From JBEVJC01 sp040510375 (GTDB lineage: Bacteria; Bacteroidota; Bacteroidia; Chitinophagales; Chitinophagaceae): DNA of 64,000 bases. The notes under the pieces were generated by a model, which was not told the DNA's origin, did no database searches, and saw nothing but the letters and a program-made list of their open reading frames with translations. The position numbers and the translations under genes were made by a program. Positions 26,289 to 35,654 of the stretch are shown in pieces; within the stretch, counting starts at the first letter, position 1, and each line of letters starts with the position of its first letter. The stretch is from positions 1 through 64,000 of the forward strand of contig JBEVJC010000020.1 in assembly GCA_040510375.1 (NCBI GenBank), written 5' to 3'.

Positions 26289-27860
26289 ATGGACGTTACA
26301 AATTTCAACAGGGACAGAAAGCAAAAACGGAAGCCTGCCATCGACATGAATACAATGGTGTATGGCAAAGTACCACCTCAGGCCAGGGAATTGGAAGAAG
26401 CAGTACTCGGCGCGGTAATGCTGGAGAAAAAGGCATTTGATGCTGTGGTGGAAATCCTGAAGCCCGAATGTTTTTATATAGATGCACACCAGCGGATTTA
26501 TAAATCAATGCAGAGCCTGGCCAACAAGAGCCAGCCCATTGATATCCTTACGGTAGTGGAAGAGTTAAGGTTTAAGGAAGAACTGGAGCTGGTTGGCGGA
26601 GCCTATTATGTAACCAAACTGACCAATGCAGTTGTATCGTCGGCCAATATCGAAGCGCATGCGCGGATTATCCTGCAAAAGTTTATTCAGCGCGAACTGA
26701 TCCGGATCAGCGGTGAGATCATCGGGGATGCGTATGAAGATTCAACAGATGTGTTCGATTTGCTGGATGATGCAGAAAGCAAGTTGTTCGAGATAACCAA
26801 CCAGCACTTACGGAAGAATATAGAATCTATCGATTCGATCCTGGTGAAAACGATCCAGCGGATTGAAGACCTGCGGCATAAGAATGAAGATGTAACGGGT
26901 GTGCCAAGTGGTTTCTCCCATCTGGACAAAGTGACCTATGGCTGGCAGAATTCGGATCTGATCATCCTGGCAGCAAGGCCTGCCGTTGGTAAAACGGCCT
27001 TTGCCCTGAACCTGGCGCGCAATGCGGCGATGCATCCGACCAAACCTACACCGGTGGCGATGTTTTCGCTTGAAATGAGTGCGGGTCAGCTGGTACAACG
27101 GATCCTCGCTGCAGAAAGTGAGATCTGGCTGGAAAAGATTGCCCGTGGTAAACTGGAAGAACATGAGATGAAACAATTATATGCGCGGGGTATCCAGCGG
27201 CTGGCACAGGCACCGCTTTTTATAAATGATACACCGGCGCTGAACATTTTTGAGTTACGTGCCCAGTGCCGCCGGCTGAAGAACAAACACAATATCGGAA
27301 TGATCATCATCGACTACCTGCAGTTGATGAGTGGCAGCAGTGATAATAAATCAACCAACAGGGAACAGGAGATCAGTAATATCTCCCGGAACCTGAAAGG
27401 GCTTGCAAAGGAACTGAACGTACCGATCATTGCATTGTCGCAGTTAAGTCGTGCGGTGGAACAACGTGGTGCAAAGGAAGGAAGTCGCGTACCCCAGCTG
27501 AGTGATCTCCGTGAATCGGGAGCGATCGAGCAGGATGCTGACATGGTAATGTTCCTGTATCGTCCGGAATACTATGATGTAACACAAAGTGCTGAAGGGG
27601 AGAATATCAAGGGACTCACCGAAGTGAAAATTGCAAAACACCGGAATGGTACTTTGGAAACCGTTAAACTGAAGGCCCTGCTGCATATCCAGAAGTTCAC
27701 CAACTGGGATGAGGATCCTTACAGCGGCGCGGGACTTCCTCCCGGCAGCAGCTGGAAACAGATTGATGAAGGCGGTGGCGGTGGTGAACGTTTGTATATC
27801 CAGACCGGCAGTAAAATGAATGACCTTCCACAGGATGAGGACGACGATCCACCCTTTTAA
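26289..27860 (+). CDS. dnaB: Replicative DNA helicase DnaB
   Basis: 523 residues. The N-terminal DnaB domain (PPQARELEEAVLGAVML), linker, and RecA-like motor with Walker A ARPAVGKTAFALNLA, Walker B IIIDYLQLMSG and DLRESGAIEQDADMVMFLYR are complete. No intein is inserted. It is the hexameric replication helicase. The C-terminal tail is Gly-rich then acidic (DLPQDEDDDPPF), as often seen in Bacteroidota. A first-Met start at 26289 is used; MNTMVYGKVPPQ 17 codons later is possible. Confidence 0.96.
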   Translation: MDVTNFNRDRKQKRKPAIDMNTMVYGKVPPQARELEEAVLGAVMLEKKAFDAVVEILKPECFYIDAHQRIYKSMQSLANKSQPIDILTVVEELRFKEELELVGGAYYVTKLTNAVVSSANIEAHARIILQKFIQRELIRISGEIIGDAYEDSTDVFDLLDDAESKLFEITNQHLRKNIESIDSILVKTIQRIEDLRHKNEDVTGVPSGFSHLDKVTYGWQNSDLIILAARPAVGKTAFALNLARNAAMHPTKPTPVAMFSLEMSAGQLVQRILAAESEIWLEKIARGKLEEHEMKQLYARGIQRLAQAPLFINDTPALNIFELRAQCRRLKNKHNIGMIIIDYLQLMSGSSDNKSTNREQEISNISRNLKGLAKELNVPIIALSQLSRAVEQRGAKEGSRVPQLSDLRESGAIEQDADMVMFLYRPEYYDVTQSAEGENIKGLTEVKIAKHRNGTLETVKLKALLHIQKFTNWDEDPYSGAGLPPGSSWKQIDEGGGGGERLYIQTGSKMNDLPQDEDDDPPF

Positions 27861-27900
27861 CCATATTGATTAGTAGTTACTGCTATGGACCGAAAAAGCG

Positions 27901-27926
27901 AAAACCCTGGAATCAGGGTTTTTTTA
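27901..27926 (+). terminator. Terminator between dnaB and rsmE
   Basis: AAAACCCTG and CAGGGTTTT pair around a 4-nt loop and run into seven Ts, 40 bp after the dnaB stop and 30 bp before rsmE. Confidence 0.85.
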
Positions 27927-27955
27927 TTGCCGATTATTGTCGTTTTTTTGCAATC

Positions 27956-28663
27956 ATGCAGTTACCTTTTTTTTACCTGCCATTATATGATGCATCAGCC
28001 AGCCTGATTGTTCTGGATGAGGATACCTCAAAACATGTGATCCAGGTGCTTCGTAAGAAAAAAGAAGACCGGCTGAACCTCACCGATGGCCGCGGCCACC
28101 TGCTTACTGTTGTTATCGTGGATGATCATCGCAAACATACATCGGTAAGGGTGGAAGATATTCTCTTTACCCCGGCCAAAACAGATGGTACTACCATTGC
28201 AATCTCGCTTATCAAGAACAGCAGCCGTTTTGAATGGTTCCTGGAAAAGGCAACTGAAATCGGCGTGAAGGCCGTGGTGCCGCTATTGTGCGAACGCACC
28301 GAAAAAGAAAAGTTCAGGTCAGAGCGTTTGTTACAGATCCTGGTCAGCGCCATGTTGCAAAGCAGGCAAACCTGGTTGCCTGTATTACATGAACCGCTTG
28401 CGTATGAATTATTATTCCGCCAGCAGGAGATAGCTGAAATTCCTTCAAGGTATATTGCACATTGCACCGATGAGTATAAAGAAGAACTGGTGGCAGTTGC
28501 AGGTGGTCACGAACGGATCATCCTGATAGGACCCGAAGGGGATTTTACCAGCAAAGAAATTGAGATGGCGCTTGCCAACGGATATAAACCGGTATCATTG
28601 GGAGATACGAGGCTGCGGACAGAAACGGCAGGACTGGTAGCCGCAACTGTTTTGCGGAGTTGA
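27956..28663 (+). CDS. rsmE: 16S rRNA (uracil1498-N3)-methyltransferase
   Basis: 235 residues from ATG 27956 (MQLPFFYLPLYD). The in-frame extension back to 27866 crosses the dnaB terminator and is not coding. The SPOUT fold is shown by the RNA-binding start (HVIQVLRKKKEDRLNLTDGRG), the ATEIGVKAVVPL block and the SAM-binding knot IGPEGDFTSKEI with LRTETAGLVA. It methylates U1498 of 16S rRNA in the decoding site. Confidence 0.94.
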   Translation: MQLPFFYLPLYDASASLIVLDEDTSKHVIQVLRKKKEDRLNLTDGRGHLLTVVIVDDHRKHTSVRVEDILFTPAKTDGTTIAISLIKNSSRFEWFLEKATEIGVKAVVPLLCERTEKEKFRSERLLQILVSAMLQSRQTWLPVLHEPLAYELLFRQQEIAEIPSRYIAHCTDEYKEELVAVAGGHERIILIGPEGDFTSKEIEMALANGYKPVSLGDTRLRTETAGLVAATVLRS

Positions 28664-28743
28664 AAGTGTTGGTTTTTTGCCGATGCTCCTGCGTACAGGC
28701 CAGATAAAAACTACCCTCAATAGAATTCCGAATTCCATTCCAT

Positions 28744-28879
28744 TTAATGCGCCGAATCACTTTCATTAACGACGCTGCCCGGAAGATGTGGTTCGTTCCG
28801 TTCAACTTTAATTAATGAGCCGAATCACTTTCGTTCTCTGCTGCGTCAGGGAGATGTGGTTCGTTCAGTTGCACCACGT
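28744..28879. repeat. 68-bp tandem duplication covering the terC 3' end
   Basis: Copy 28744-28811 abuts copy 28812-28879 with exact 68-bp period. The second is the real end of terC; the first, beyond the stop, still spells a diverged version of the same tail (VERNEPHLPGSVVNESDSAH against VQLNEPHLPDAAENESDSAH). The period is not a multiple of three, so the outer copy is out of frame and untranslated. Confidence 0.85.
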
Positions 28880-29615
28880 GTTTATTTGCTTTCTTCATCA
28901 TGGCCATATTGAGCATCTGGACGATAAAGGAGAAAGCCATTCCGAAGTAGATATAATTTTTCAGGTGTAACATATGGGCGGCTTCCGCATCCCATCCTTC
29001 AATGATCAGACTGAGACCGATCATTACCAGGAATGAAAGTGCCAGCATTTTAAGAGTGGGATGTTTATGGATATATGCAGATATAGCCGGACTGAAACTG
29101 AACATAACGATCATTGCAATCACTACGGCCAGGATCATGATCTCCACGTGTTTTGCCGTACCACCGGCAGTGATGATGCTGTCAAAAGAAAACACCGCAT
29201 CAATCAGTACTATTTGTCCGATGGCTTGTGAAAAGGAAAGTTTTTTCTGTCCAAGGGTCTGTTCATTCGGATCAGATCCTTCCAGTTTATGGTTGATTTC
29301 TTTTACAGATTTATAGATCAGGAACAACCCCCCTACAATCATCACGATACTTGCCAGGTCGAAACCCTTATCAAATATGGTGAACACGGCAATACCCTTC
29401 TGTGATAGTAACCATCCGAGTCCCAGTAATAACAGGCTGCGCGAAATGATACCTGTGATCATCCAGAGTGTCCGGGCTTTTTTCTGGTCCTTCTTGTTTT
29501 TCAGCCGGCTCAGGATAATGCTTACGAAGATCACATTATCGATACCAAGTACAACTTCAAGAACCACCAGTACCAGAAAACTTATAATACTCTCACTCGT
29601 GAAGAGATGTTCCAT
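28812..29615 (-). CDS. TerC-family integral membrane protein
   Basis: 267 residues with seven or so membrane segments and the TerC landmarks: LVVLEVVLGIDNVIFVSIIL near the start with the conserved acidic GIDN, then IVLIDAVFSFDSIITAGG in the middle. TerC/Alx proteins are linked to metal (Mn, tellurite) homeostasis. The metal is not evident from sequence. The last 21 residues are a polar His/Glu tail whose coding sequence is tandemly duplicated just past the stop. Confidence 0.9.
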   Translation of the reverse strand: MEHLFTSESIISFLVLVVLEVVLGIDNVIFVSIILSRLKNKKDQKKARTLWMITGIISRSLLLLGLGWLLSQKGIAVFTIFDKGFDLASIVMIVGGLFLIYKSVKEINHKLEGSDPNEQTLGQKKLSFSQAIGQIVLIDAVFSFDSIITAGGTAKHVEIMILAVVIAMIVMFSFSPAISAYIHKHPTLKMLALSFLVMIGLSLIIEGWDAEAAHMLHLKNYIYFGMAFSFIVQMLNMAMMKKANKHVVQLNEPHLPDAAENESDSAH

Positions 29616-29686
29616 GTATTAAGATTTGAGTCGCGAAAATAGACAATTGCAGATTCGCCGGGTGATTTGGTTTGGTGCCAATGAAC

Positions 29687-30745
29687 TCAACTGCGTGTTG
29701 GCAGTCCGTTTACTATATTCTTTACAATGGTGGGGCCTTCGTAAACAAATCCGGTCCAAACCTGTACCAGGCTTGCCCCGGCATTTAATTTTTCCAGGGC
29801 ATCGGCAGCACTGAAAATCCCACCGGAGGCAATCAGCGGCACTGATCCATTCGTTTTTTCAGTAACATAACGAACTATTTCGGTGGATCTGGCTTTTACC
29901 GGTATACCACTGAGCCCGCCTGCGCCAATTTTTTCCAGCTGGCCGGCGGGAGTTAAAAGGTTTTCACGGCTGATGGTTGTATTGCTGATCACCAATCCAT
30001 CGAGTTGGATCTCCATGGAGAGATCAATCACATCATCAATCTGCGAAGTGGTGAGGTCGGGCGCAATCTTCAGCAGGATGGGTTTTGAATGCGCCTTGCC
30101 GTTATTGATCATCTGGAGGTGCATCAGGATTTTCCGGAGTGATTCTTTTTCCTGCAGTTCACGAAGACCGGGTGTATTGGGACTGCTCACATTTACCACG
30201 AAATAATCAACATAGGGATGTAATTCCTTAAAGCAGGTTTCATAATCTTTCCATGCATCTTCATTGGGTGTGGTTTTATTCTTCCCGATATTACCACCGA
30301 TAATCAGTCGTTGTTTACCACCCCTTGGTTGAACCGGATTTTTCTCCCGCCATATTTTAAGCCGTTCAGCAATGGCCTTCACACCATCATTGTTAAAACC
30401 CATCCGGTTAATCAGTGCCTGGTCTTCGGGTAAACGAAAGAGCCGGGGTTTGTCGTTCCCGGACTGTGCAACCGGCGTAACGGTTCCGATCTCGACAAAA
30501 CCAAATCCAAGTGTCTCCAGTTCGCGCAGGTACCTTGCGTTTTTGTCGAACCCGGCACCAAGTCCAACGGGATTGCTGAACACCAATTTGTTAAAAATTA
30601 CCGGAGCAGGATTGGCCGGTTTACAGGCGGAGCGGACAATACCCTTCAACCCAAGGCCGTTGAAGAATTTCAGGCTATTCATTGCGAGATAGTGAACGGA
30701 CTCCGGCGGAAACCGGAACAGGATCATTCGGATTGTTGCGTACAT
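29687..30745 (-). CDS. pyrD: Dihydroorotate dehydrogenase (quinone), class 2
   Basis: 352 residues. An N-terminal amphipathic helix for membrane association (MYATIRMILFRFPPESVHY) marks class 2. FMN-binding and catalytic motifs: GLGAGFDKNARYLRELETLG, INRMGFNNDG, VVNVSSPNTPGLREL with the class-2 catalytic Ser, and IASGGIFSAADALEKLNAGAS. It oxidises dihydroorotate to orotate using menaquinone. The dihydroorotase gene is 20 kb away in the same window. Confidence 0.96.
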   Translation of the reverse strand: MYATIRMILFRFPPESVHYLAMNSLKFFNGLGLKGIVRSACKPANPAPVIFNKLVFSNPVGLGAGFDKNARYLRELETLGFGFVEIGTVTPVAQSGNDKPRLFRLPEDQALINRMGFNNDGVKAIAERLKIWREKNPVQPRGGKQRLIIGGNIGKNKTTPNEDAWKDYETCFKELHPYVDYFVVNVSSPNTPGLRELQEKESLRKILMHLQMINNGKAHSKPILLKIAPDLTTSQIDDVIDLSMEIQLDGLVISNTTISRENLLTPAGQLEKIGAGGLSGIPVKARSTEIVRYVTEKTNGSVPLIASGGIFSAADALEKLNAGASLVQVWTGFVYEGPTIVKNIVNGLPTRS

Positions 30746-30814
30746 CAGTATTGTTCAAGTTTAGTGTTGAGCCCCACGTCAGGGCCAGCGGTCAACGTCA
30801 AAAAATTTCTCCGG

Positions 30815-30822
30815 CAAATGTA
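30815..30822 (-). promoter_or_regulatory. Possible -7 element for pyrD
   Basis: TACATTTG on the minus strand matches TAnnTTTG, about 70 bp upstream of pyrD. No TTTG is present at the -33 spacing. A plus-strand TAAATTTG at 30830-30837 could equally serve the thiolase gene. Confidence 0.35.
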
Positions 30823-30903
30823 TAACCATTAAATTTGATGTAGAAAGTTGCATAAACAACCTTTACAGATTATCATTGTTATTCAGGTAGAAAAAACATT
30901 TTT

Positions 30904-32082
30904 ATGCAGGAAGCGTATATAGTTGCAGGATTCAGGTCGGCCGTTGGTAAAGCCAAACGCGGGGGATTCCGTTTTTATCGTCCGGATGACCTGGCCGTGG
31001 ATGTGATCCGTGGCCTGATGGCCTCGGTGCCCCAGCTGGACTCTTCAAGAGTTGATGATGTATTTGTAGGGAATGCCGTTCCGGAAGCGGAGCAGGGTCT
31101 GCAGTTTGGCCGTATCATTTCTGCGAGGGCCCTGGGTGTTGGCGTGGCTGGCGCTACAGTGAACCGTTATTGCGCCTCCGGACTGGAGACCATTGCCATG
31201 GCCACTGCCCGGATCCGTACCGGTATGGCTGATTGTATAATTGCCGGTGGTACCGAAAGTATGAGTCTTGTACCCACTGCCGGATGGAAAACAGTTCCTG
31301 CCTATTCAATTGCAAAGGATGATCCTGATTATTACCTGAGTATGGGTCTTACAGCTGAAGCCGTTGCAAAAGATTATAAGGTTAGTCGCGAAGACCAGGA
31401 TGAATTTTCCTACAACTCACATGTGAAAGCAATCAATGCCATCCAGCAGGGATATTTTAAATCAGGAATCCTTCCCGTTAATGTGGAAGAAGTTTATGTG
31501 GATGTTAATGGTAAAAAACAAAAACGGAATTATATAGTTGATACGGATGAAGGTCCGAGGGCCGACACCTCTGTTGAAGTGCTGGCCAAACTCAAACCTG
31601 CATTTGCATTGAATGGAGTTGTTACTGCAGGTAACTCATCACAGACATCTGATGGTGCAGCCTTCGTGATTGTGATGGGAGAGAAGATGGTGAATGAACT
31701 TGGACTTAAACCCATAGCCCGGCTGATTGCCTGTGCATCGGCAGGAGTGGAACCAAGACTCATGGGTATCGGTCCTGTTGCCGCTATACCAAAGGCATTG
31801 AAACAGGTTAACATGAAACTGGATGATATCGACCTGGTTGAACTGAATGAGGCTTTTGCCTCACAGGCGCTTGCTGTGATCCGTGAAACAGGTCTCGATC
31901 CTGCAAAGGTTAATATCAACGGAGGTGCTATTGCACTCGGACATCCGCTTGGTTGCACCGGTGCCAAACTGACAATACAGGTAGTGAATGATATGAAACG
32001 TCTCAATAAAAAATACGGAATGGTGACCGCCTGCGTTGGTGGTGGACAGGGTATCGCCGGTATTATTGAAAATATCAATTGA
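30904..32082 (+). CDS. Thiolase (acetyl-CoA acyltransferase, FadA-like)
   Basis: 392 residues, standard thiolase length. The nucleophilic Cys is in NRYCASGLETIAMA; later motifs are NEAFASQALAV, NINGGAIALGHPLGCTGA (catalytic His) and ACVGGGQG (second Cys). It cleaves 3-ketoacyl-CoA or joins acetyl-CoA. The long-chain FadA subtype is favoured over acetoacetyl-CoA thiolase from overall resemblance, with moderate certainty. No fadB neighbour is in the window; it is followed by its own terminator. Confidence 0.9.
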   Translation: MQEAYIVAGFRSAVGKAKRGGFRFYRPDDLAVDVIRGLMASVPQLDSSRVDDVFVGNAVPEAEQGLQFGRIISARALGVGVAGATVNRYCASGLETIAMATARIRTGMADCIIAGGTESMSLVPTAGWKTVPAYSIAKDDPDYYLSMGLTAEAVAKDYKVSREDQDEFSYNSHVKAINAIQQGYFKSGILPVNVEEVYVDVNGKKQKRNYIVDTDEGPRADTSVEVLAKLKPAFALNGVVTAGNSSQTSDGAAFVIVMGEKMVNELGLKPIARLIACASAGVEPRLMGIGPVAAIPKALKQVNMKLDDIDLVELNEAFASQALAVIRETGLDPAKVNINGGAIALGHPLGCTGAKLTIQVVNDMKRLNKKYGMVTACVGGGQGIAGIIENIN

Positions 32083-32115
32083 TAAAAATCCGTGTTTCTG
32101 CCTGAAGTATTTATC

Positions 32116-32141
32116 AGCCCTGCAACAGCAGGGTTTTTTTA
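32116..32141 (+). terminator. Terminator after the thiolase gene
   Basis: CCCTGC-AACA-GCAGGG followed by seven Ts. Confidence 0.85.
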
Positions 32142-32281
32142 CGTCAGGCTGGCTCGGACTTCTACTTTTTTTCTCCTGAAAATGCCCGTAACTACTCATT
32201 AAGGCTTGATCTTTGATACTGCGGAGCTGCATTAATTCGTTATTATTCTATCCTATTAAAAACACGGCCAAAACTATTCTT

Positions 32282-33937
32282 ATGGACAGACGCGACTTTC
32301 TGACCGCGCAACGGAAGAAACGTAAGGTGGAGATGCCCACCCCGGGTTCCCGCACCCAATCGGGATTGAGTATTTACAATGGCCCCTGGACACGTAATGA
32401 AGTCCAGCATTTATTAAAGAGAACAATGTTCGGATCGGTGAAAGCCGACATCGATCACTTCGCCGGTATGGGTATGAACCAGGCAGTAGATGAATTGCTC
32501 AATCCAACAGCACCACTTCCCTTACCACCATTAAACGATTATAGCAGTGAGATAGCCGACGCGGTTATTACGCCGGGTACAACTTGGGTAGGTGACCTCA
32601 CCGCTGATGAAGATCTCAATGAAGTACGTCGTGAAAGTTTTAAAAAATGGTGGACCGGAGCCATGATCAACCAGGATAGAAGTATCCGTGAAAAACTGAC
32701 ACTTTTCTGGGCTGATCATTTTGGGACCGAGACCCGCACCATCGGTATTTCCAAATTTGTATACCAGCATAACGACCTGCTTCGAAAGGATTGCCTTGGT
32801 AATTTCAGGACCATGGTCAAGGATGTTACCATTGATCCGGGTATGCTGATCTACCTGAACGGATACCTTAATTCAGCATCTGCACCTGATGAAAATTATG
32901 GACGCGAACTGATGGAATTATTCACCCTGGGTAAGGGTCCGACCGTGGCTTACAATGAAGATGATGTTCGCCGGGTAGCAAGGGTGCTCACCGGCTGGCG
33001 GATAAACCCGGTTGATGGTACCGTTTATTTTGACGATACCAAACATGACAGCAGGGATAAAACCTTCTCGGGTTATTTTAATTCTTCAGTGATCACCGGA
33101 CGTACTGGTGCTGATGGTGTACTGGAAACGGACGACCTGATCGATATGCTTTTTGCAAAAGAGGAAACAGCTAAATATATCTGTCGCTGTATTTACCGCT
33201 GGTTTATTTATTACCAGATCGATGACGCTGCAGAAGCAAATGTGATCGAACCATTGGCTGCGATCTTCCGCAGTTCCAACTATGAGATCAAACCTGTTCT
33301 CGATACACTGTTCCGGAGCGAACATTTTTTTGATGTACTAAACCAGGGATGCCTGATCAAGAGTCCGGTGGACCAGGTAGTTGGCTGCATCCGGGAATTT
33401 GGTGTGGTTATCCCGCCGGTTGAAACAGAATATAACGATACGTACATCATGTGGAACTATCTCCTGAACTGGAAAACAGTAATGGGGCAGAATGTTGGTG
33501 ATCCCCCTGATGTATCCGGCTGGCCTGCATATTACCAGGAGCCATCGTTCCATGAAATATGGATTAACCATGATACCCTTCCCAAACGTAACCAGTTCAC
33601 CGATGTGCTGGTCTGGAATGGTTTTACAAGAAATATGAAGACAATGCAGATCGATGCCATTGCATTCACCAAAACATTACCCAACCCGGGTGATCCGAAT
33701 GCATTGGTGGACGATGCGCTGGACGTGATCTACCGCGTACCACTGTCGGATGCTGCCAGGCTGAGTATCAAACAAAATATTTTGCTGAGTGGACAAACGC
33801 AGGATTACTACTGGACCAATGCCTGGAATGGTTTCCTGGTGGACCAGACAAATGAGATGGCACTTGCAATTGTTTCAAACCGTCTCAAAACATTATACCA
33901 ATACCTGATGAATCTTTCCGAATACCAATTATCCTAA
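32282..33937 (+). CDS. DUF1800 family protein
   Basis: 551 residues from ATG 32282 (MDRRDFLTAQRKKRK). DUF1800 landmarks: HLLKRTMFGSVKADIDHF, REKLTLFWADHFGTETR, GRELMELFTLGKGP, RRVARVLTGWR and GDPPDVSGWPAYYQ. The start carries an RRDFL box but no hydrophobic stretch after it, so it is not a normal Tat signal. It lies 9 bp upstream of a DUF1501 gene; the two families are nearly always paired. The biochemical role of the pair is not established. Confidence 0.9.
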   Translation: MDRRDFLTAQRKKRKVEMPTPGSRTQSGLSIYNGPWTRNEVQHLLKRTMFGSVKADIDHFAGMGMNQAVDELLNPTAPLPLPPLNDYSSEIADAVITPGTTWVGDLTADEDLNEVRRESFKKWWTGAMINQDRSIREKLTLFWADHFGTETRTIGISKFVYQHNDLLRKDCLGNFRTMVKDVTIDPGMLIYLNGYLNSASAPDENYGRELMELFTLGKGPTVAYNEDDVRRVARVLTGWRINPVDGTVYFDDTKHDSRDKTFSGYFNSSVITGRTGADGVLETDDLIDMLFAKEETAKYICRCIYRWFIYYQIDDAAEANVIEPLAAIFRSSNYEIKPVLDTLFRSEHFFDVLNQGCLIKSPVDQVVGCIREFGVVIPPVETEYNDTYIMWNYLLNWKTVMGQNVGDPPDVSGWPAYYQEPSFHEIWINHDTLPKRNQFTDVLVWNGFTRNMKTMQIDAIAFTKTLPNPGDPNALVDDALDVIYRVPLSDAARLSIKQNILLSGQTQDYYWTNAWNGFLVDQTNEMALAIVSNRLKTLYQYLMNLSEYQLS

Positions 33938-33946
33938 AACCGTCTT

Positions 33947-35536
33947 ATGAGAAGAAGAGATTTTTTACGCAACAGTATTCCCGCTGCCGCGGTACTTCCT
34001 GCGGTAGTGGATGGGTATTCTGTGAAAGCTTTTAATGGAGAATCACCGTTGCTCCGTGCATTGATGAACCCTGCTATCGAAACAGATCACGTATTGGTGA
34101 TTGTTCAGCTGAGCGGTGGTAACGACGGATTGAACATGGTCATTCCCATCTCCACCTACAACGATTATTACAGTGCACGCAGTAATGTGGCAATTGCAGA
34201 AGCAGCGATCCTCCGGTTGAATGAATACGATGCCACCGGATTACATCCCGCGATGACCGGCCTGCAGACGCTTTATAATGAAGACAAGCTCAATATCATC
34301 CAGGCGGTTGGATACCCAAGTCCGAATTTTTCGCATTTCCGTGCCACCGATATCTGGATGAGCGGATCTGCGAGCGACCAGGTAGTCAATACAGGTTGGG
34401 CCGGCCGTTACCTGAATACCGAGTACCCAAATTATCCGGAAGGTTATCCAAACGAAACCATGGCCGATCCGCTGGCTATCCAGATTGGTTCAGTTACATC
34501 GCTTACCCTGCAGGGTCCGGCAATGAACATGGGTATGAGTATCACCAATCCAACCAGTTTTTATAATCTGCTTAATAATGTCATTGACCCGGCACCTGAT
34601 ACGCCGATGGGTTATGAACTCACCTATATCCGTACCATTGCAAACCAGACCAACCTGTTTGCGCAACGGATCATTGCAGCGGCAGAGAAAGTGCCACAGC
34701 AGGCTGCCTATCCGGACGATAACGGACTGGCTGACCAGCTGAAGATCGTAGCGCGGCTGGTTGCAGGCGGATTAAAGACCCGGATCTACATGGTGGGCAT
34801 GGGTGGATTTGATAACCACTCGCAACAGGTGGATGCTGCTGATACATCAACGGGCACACATGCCCGGTTGCTGAAAAAATTATCAGATGCCATCAAGGCA
34901 TTTCTGGACGACCTGAAATTCCTGAAGGTGGATGATCGCGTGATGGGTCTGACATTTTCCGAATTCGGCCGCCGGATCAAGTCCAACTCAAGTATGGGAA
35001 CGGATCACGGTGCGGCTGCCCCAATGTTTATTTTCGGAAAACAGGCCGTGCCTGGTGTAACCGGTGTCAATCCTTCCATACCCGGTGGTGCGTCCGTGCA
35101 GGATAATATTCCGTTCCAATATGATTTCAGGAGTGTGTATGCTTCGATCCTGGAAAAATGGTTTTGCGTACCTGCTGCAACGCTCCAGACTGTATTGTTC
35201 CAGAATTTCCAGAGCCTGAACATCGTAAAGGATAATGATTGTACCGGGATCCAGGATCCTGCCAATAATGACGCGGGACTCACCCTTATCACCAATTATC
35301 CCAATCCGTTTACCAGTACAACTACCATCAGTTATACAACCATCGGAGGACATACCCTGGTACAGATTATTGATATGCTGGGACGGGTCATTGCAACCCC
35401 GGTGGATGTGGAGATGCGCACAGCTGGCACCTTCAATTTCACTTTCGACAGTGGTGGTTTGCCAAGCGGTGTGTATTATGCCCGTTTTCAGAACGGTCCT
35501 AAACAACAGGTTCGCCCGATGTTAAAAGTTCGATAG
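33947..35536 (+). CDS. DUF1501 family protein with Tat signal and T9SS sorting domain
   Basis: 529 residues. The N terminus MRRRDFLRNSIPAAAVLPAV is a twin-arginine signal. Residues about 40-435 form the DUF1501 (sulfatase-like fold) domain, with VIVQLSGGNDGLNMVIP, HFRATDIWMSG and MGTDHGAAAPMFIFG. Residues about 445-529 are a T9SS type A sorting domain: NYPNPFTSTTTISY, VQIIDMLGRV, GLPSGVYYARF. It should cross the inner membrane folded by Tat and the outer membrane by T9SS. It is translated with the DUF1800 gene just upstream. Substrate unknown. Confidence 0.92.
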   Translation: MRRRDFLRNSIPAAAVLPAVVDGYSVKAFNGESPLLRALMNPAIETDHVLVIVQLSGGNDGLNMVIPISTYNDYYSARSNVAIAEAAILRLNEYDATGLHPAMTGLQTLYNEDKLNIIQAVGYPSPNFSHFRATDIWMSGSASDQVVNTGWAGRYLNTEYPNYPEGYPNETMADPLAIQIGSVTSLTLQGPAMNMGMSITNPTSFYNLLNNVIDPAPDTPMGYELTYIRTIANQTNLFAQRIIAAAEKVPQQAAYPDDNGLADQLKIVARLVAGGLKTRIYMVGMGGFDNHSQQVDAADTSTGTHARLLKKLSDAIKAFLDDLKFLKVDDRVMGLTFSEFGRRIKSNSSMGTDHGAAAPMFIFGKQAVPGVTGVNPSIPGGASVQDNIPFQYDFRSVYASILEKWFCVPAATLQTVLFQNFQSLNIVKDNDCTGIQDPANNDAGLTLITNYPNPFTSTTTISYTTIGGHTLVQIIDMLGRVIATPVDVEMRTAGTFNFTFDSGGLPSGVYYARFQNGPKQQVRPMLKVR

Positions 35537-35559
35537 TGTGTGATTGTTTTTATAAGTTG

Positions 35560-35589
35560 AACCCTGGCCTCCGCCGGGGTTTTTTTATT
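35560..35589 (+). terminator. Terminator after the DUF1501 gene
   Basis: ACCCTGGC-CTCC-GCCGGGGT (one T-G pair) followed by seven Ts. Confidence 0.85.
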
Positions 35590-35654
35590 TACCGCACCCG
35601 TTTTTTTTGTTTTCAACCAAAATACTTAATTTGCAACATCGTTGAAAAAATAAG

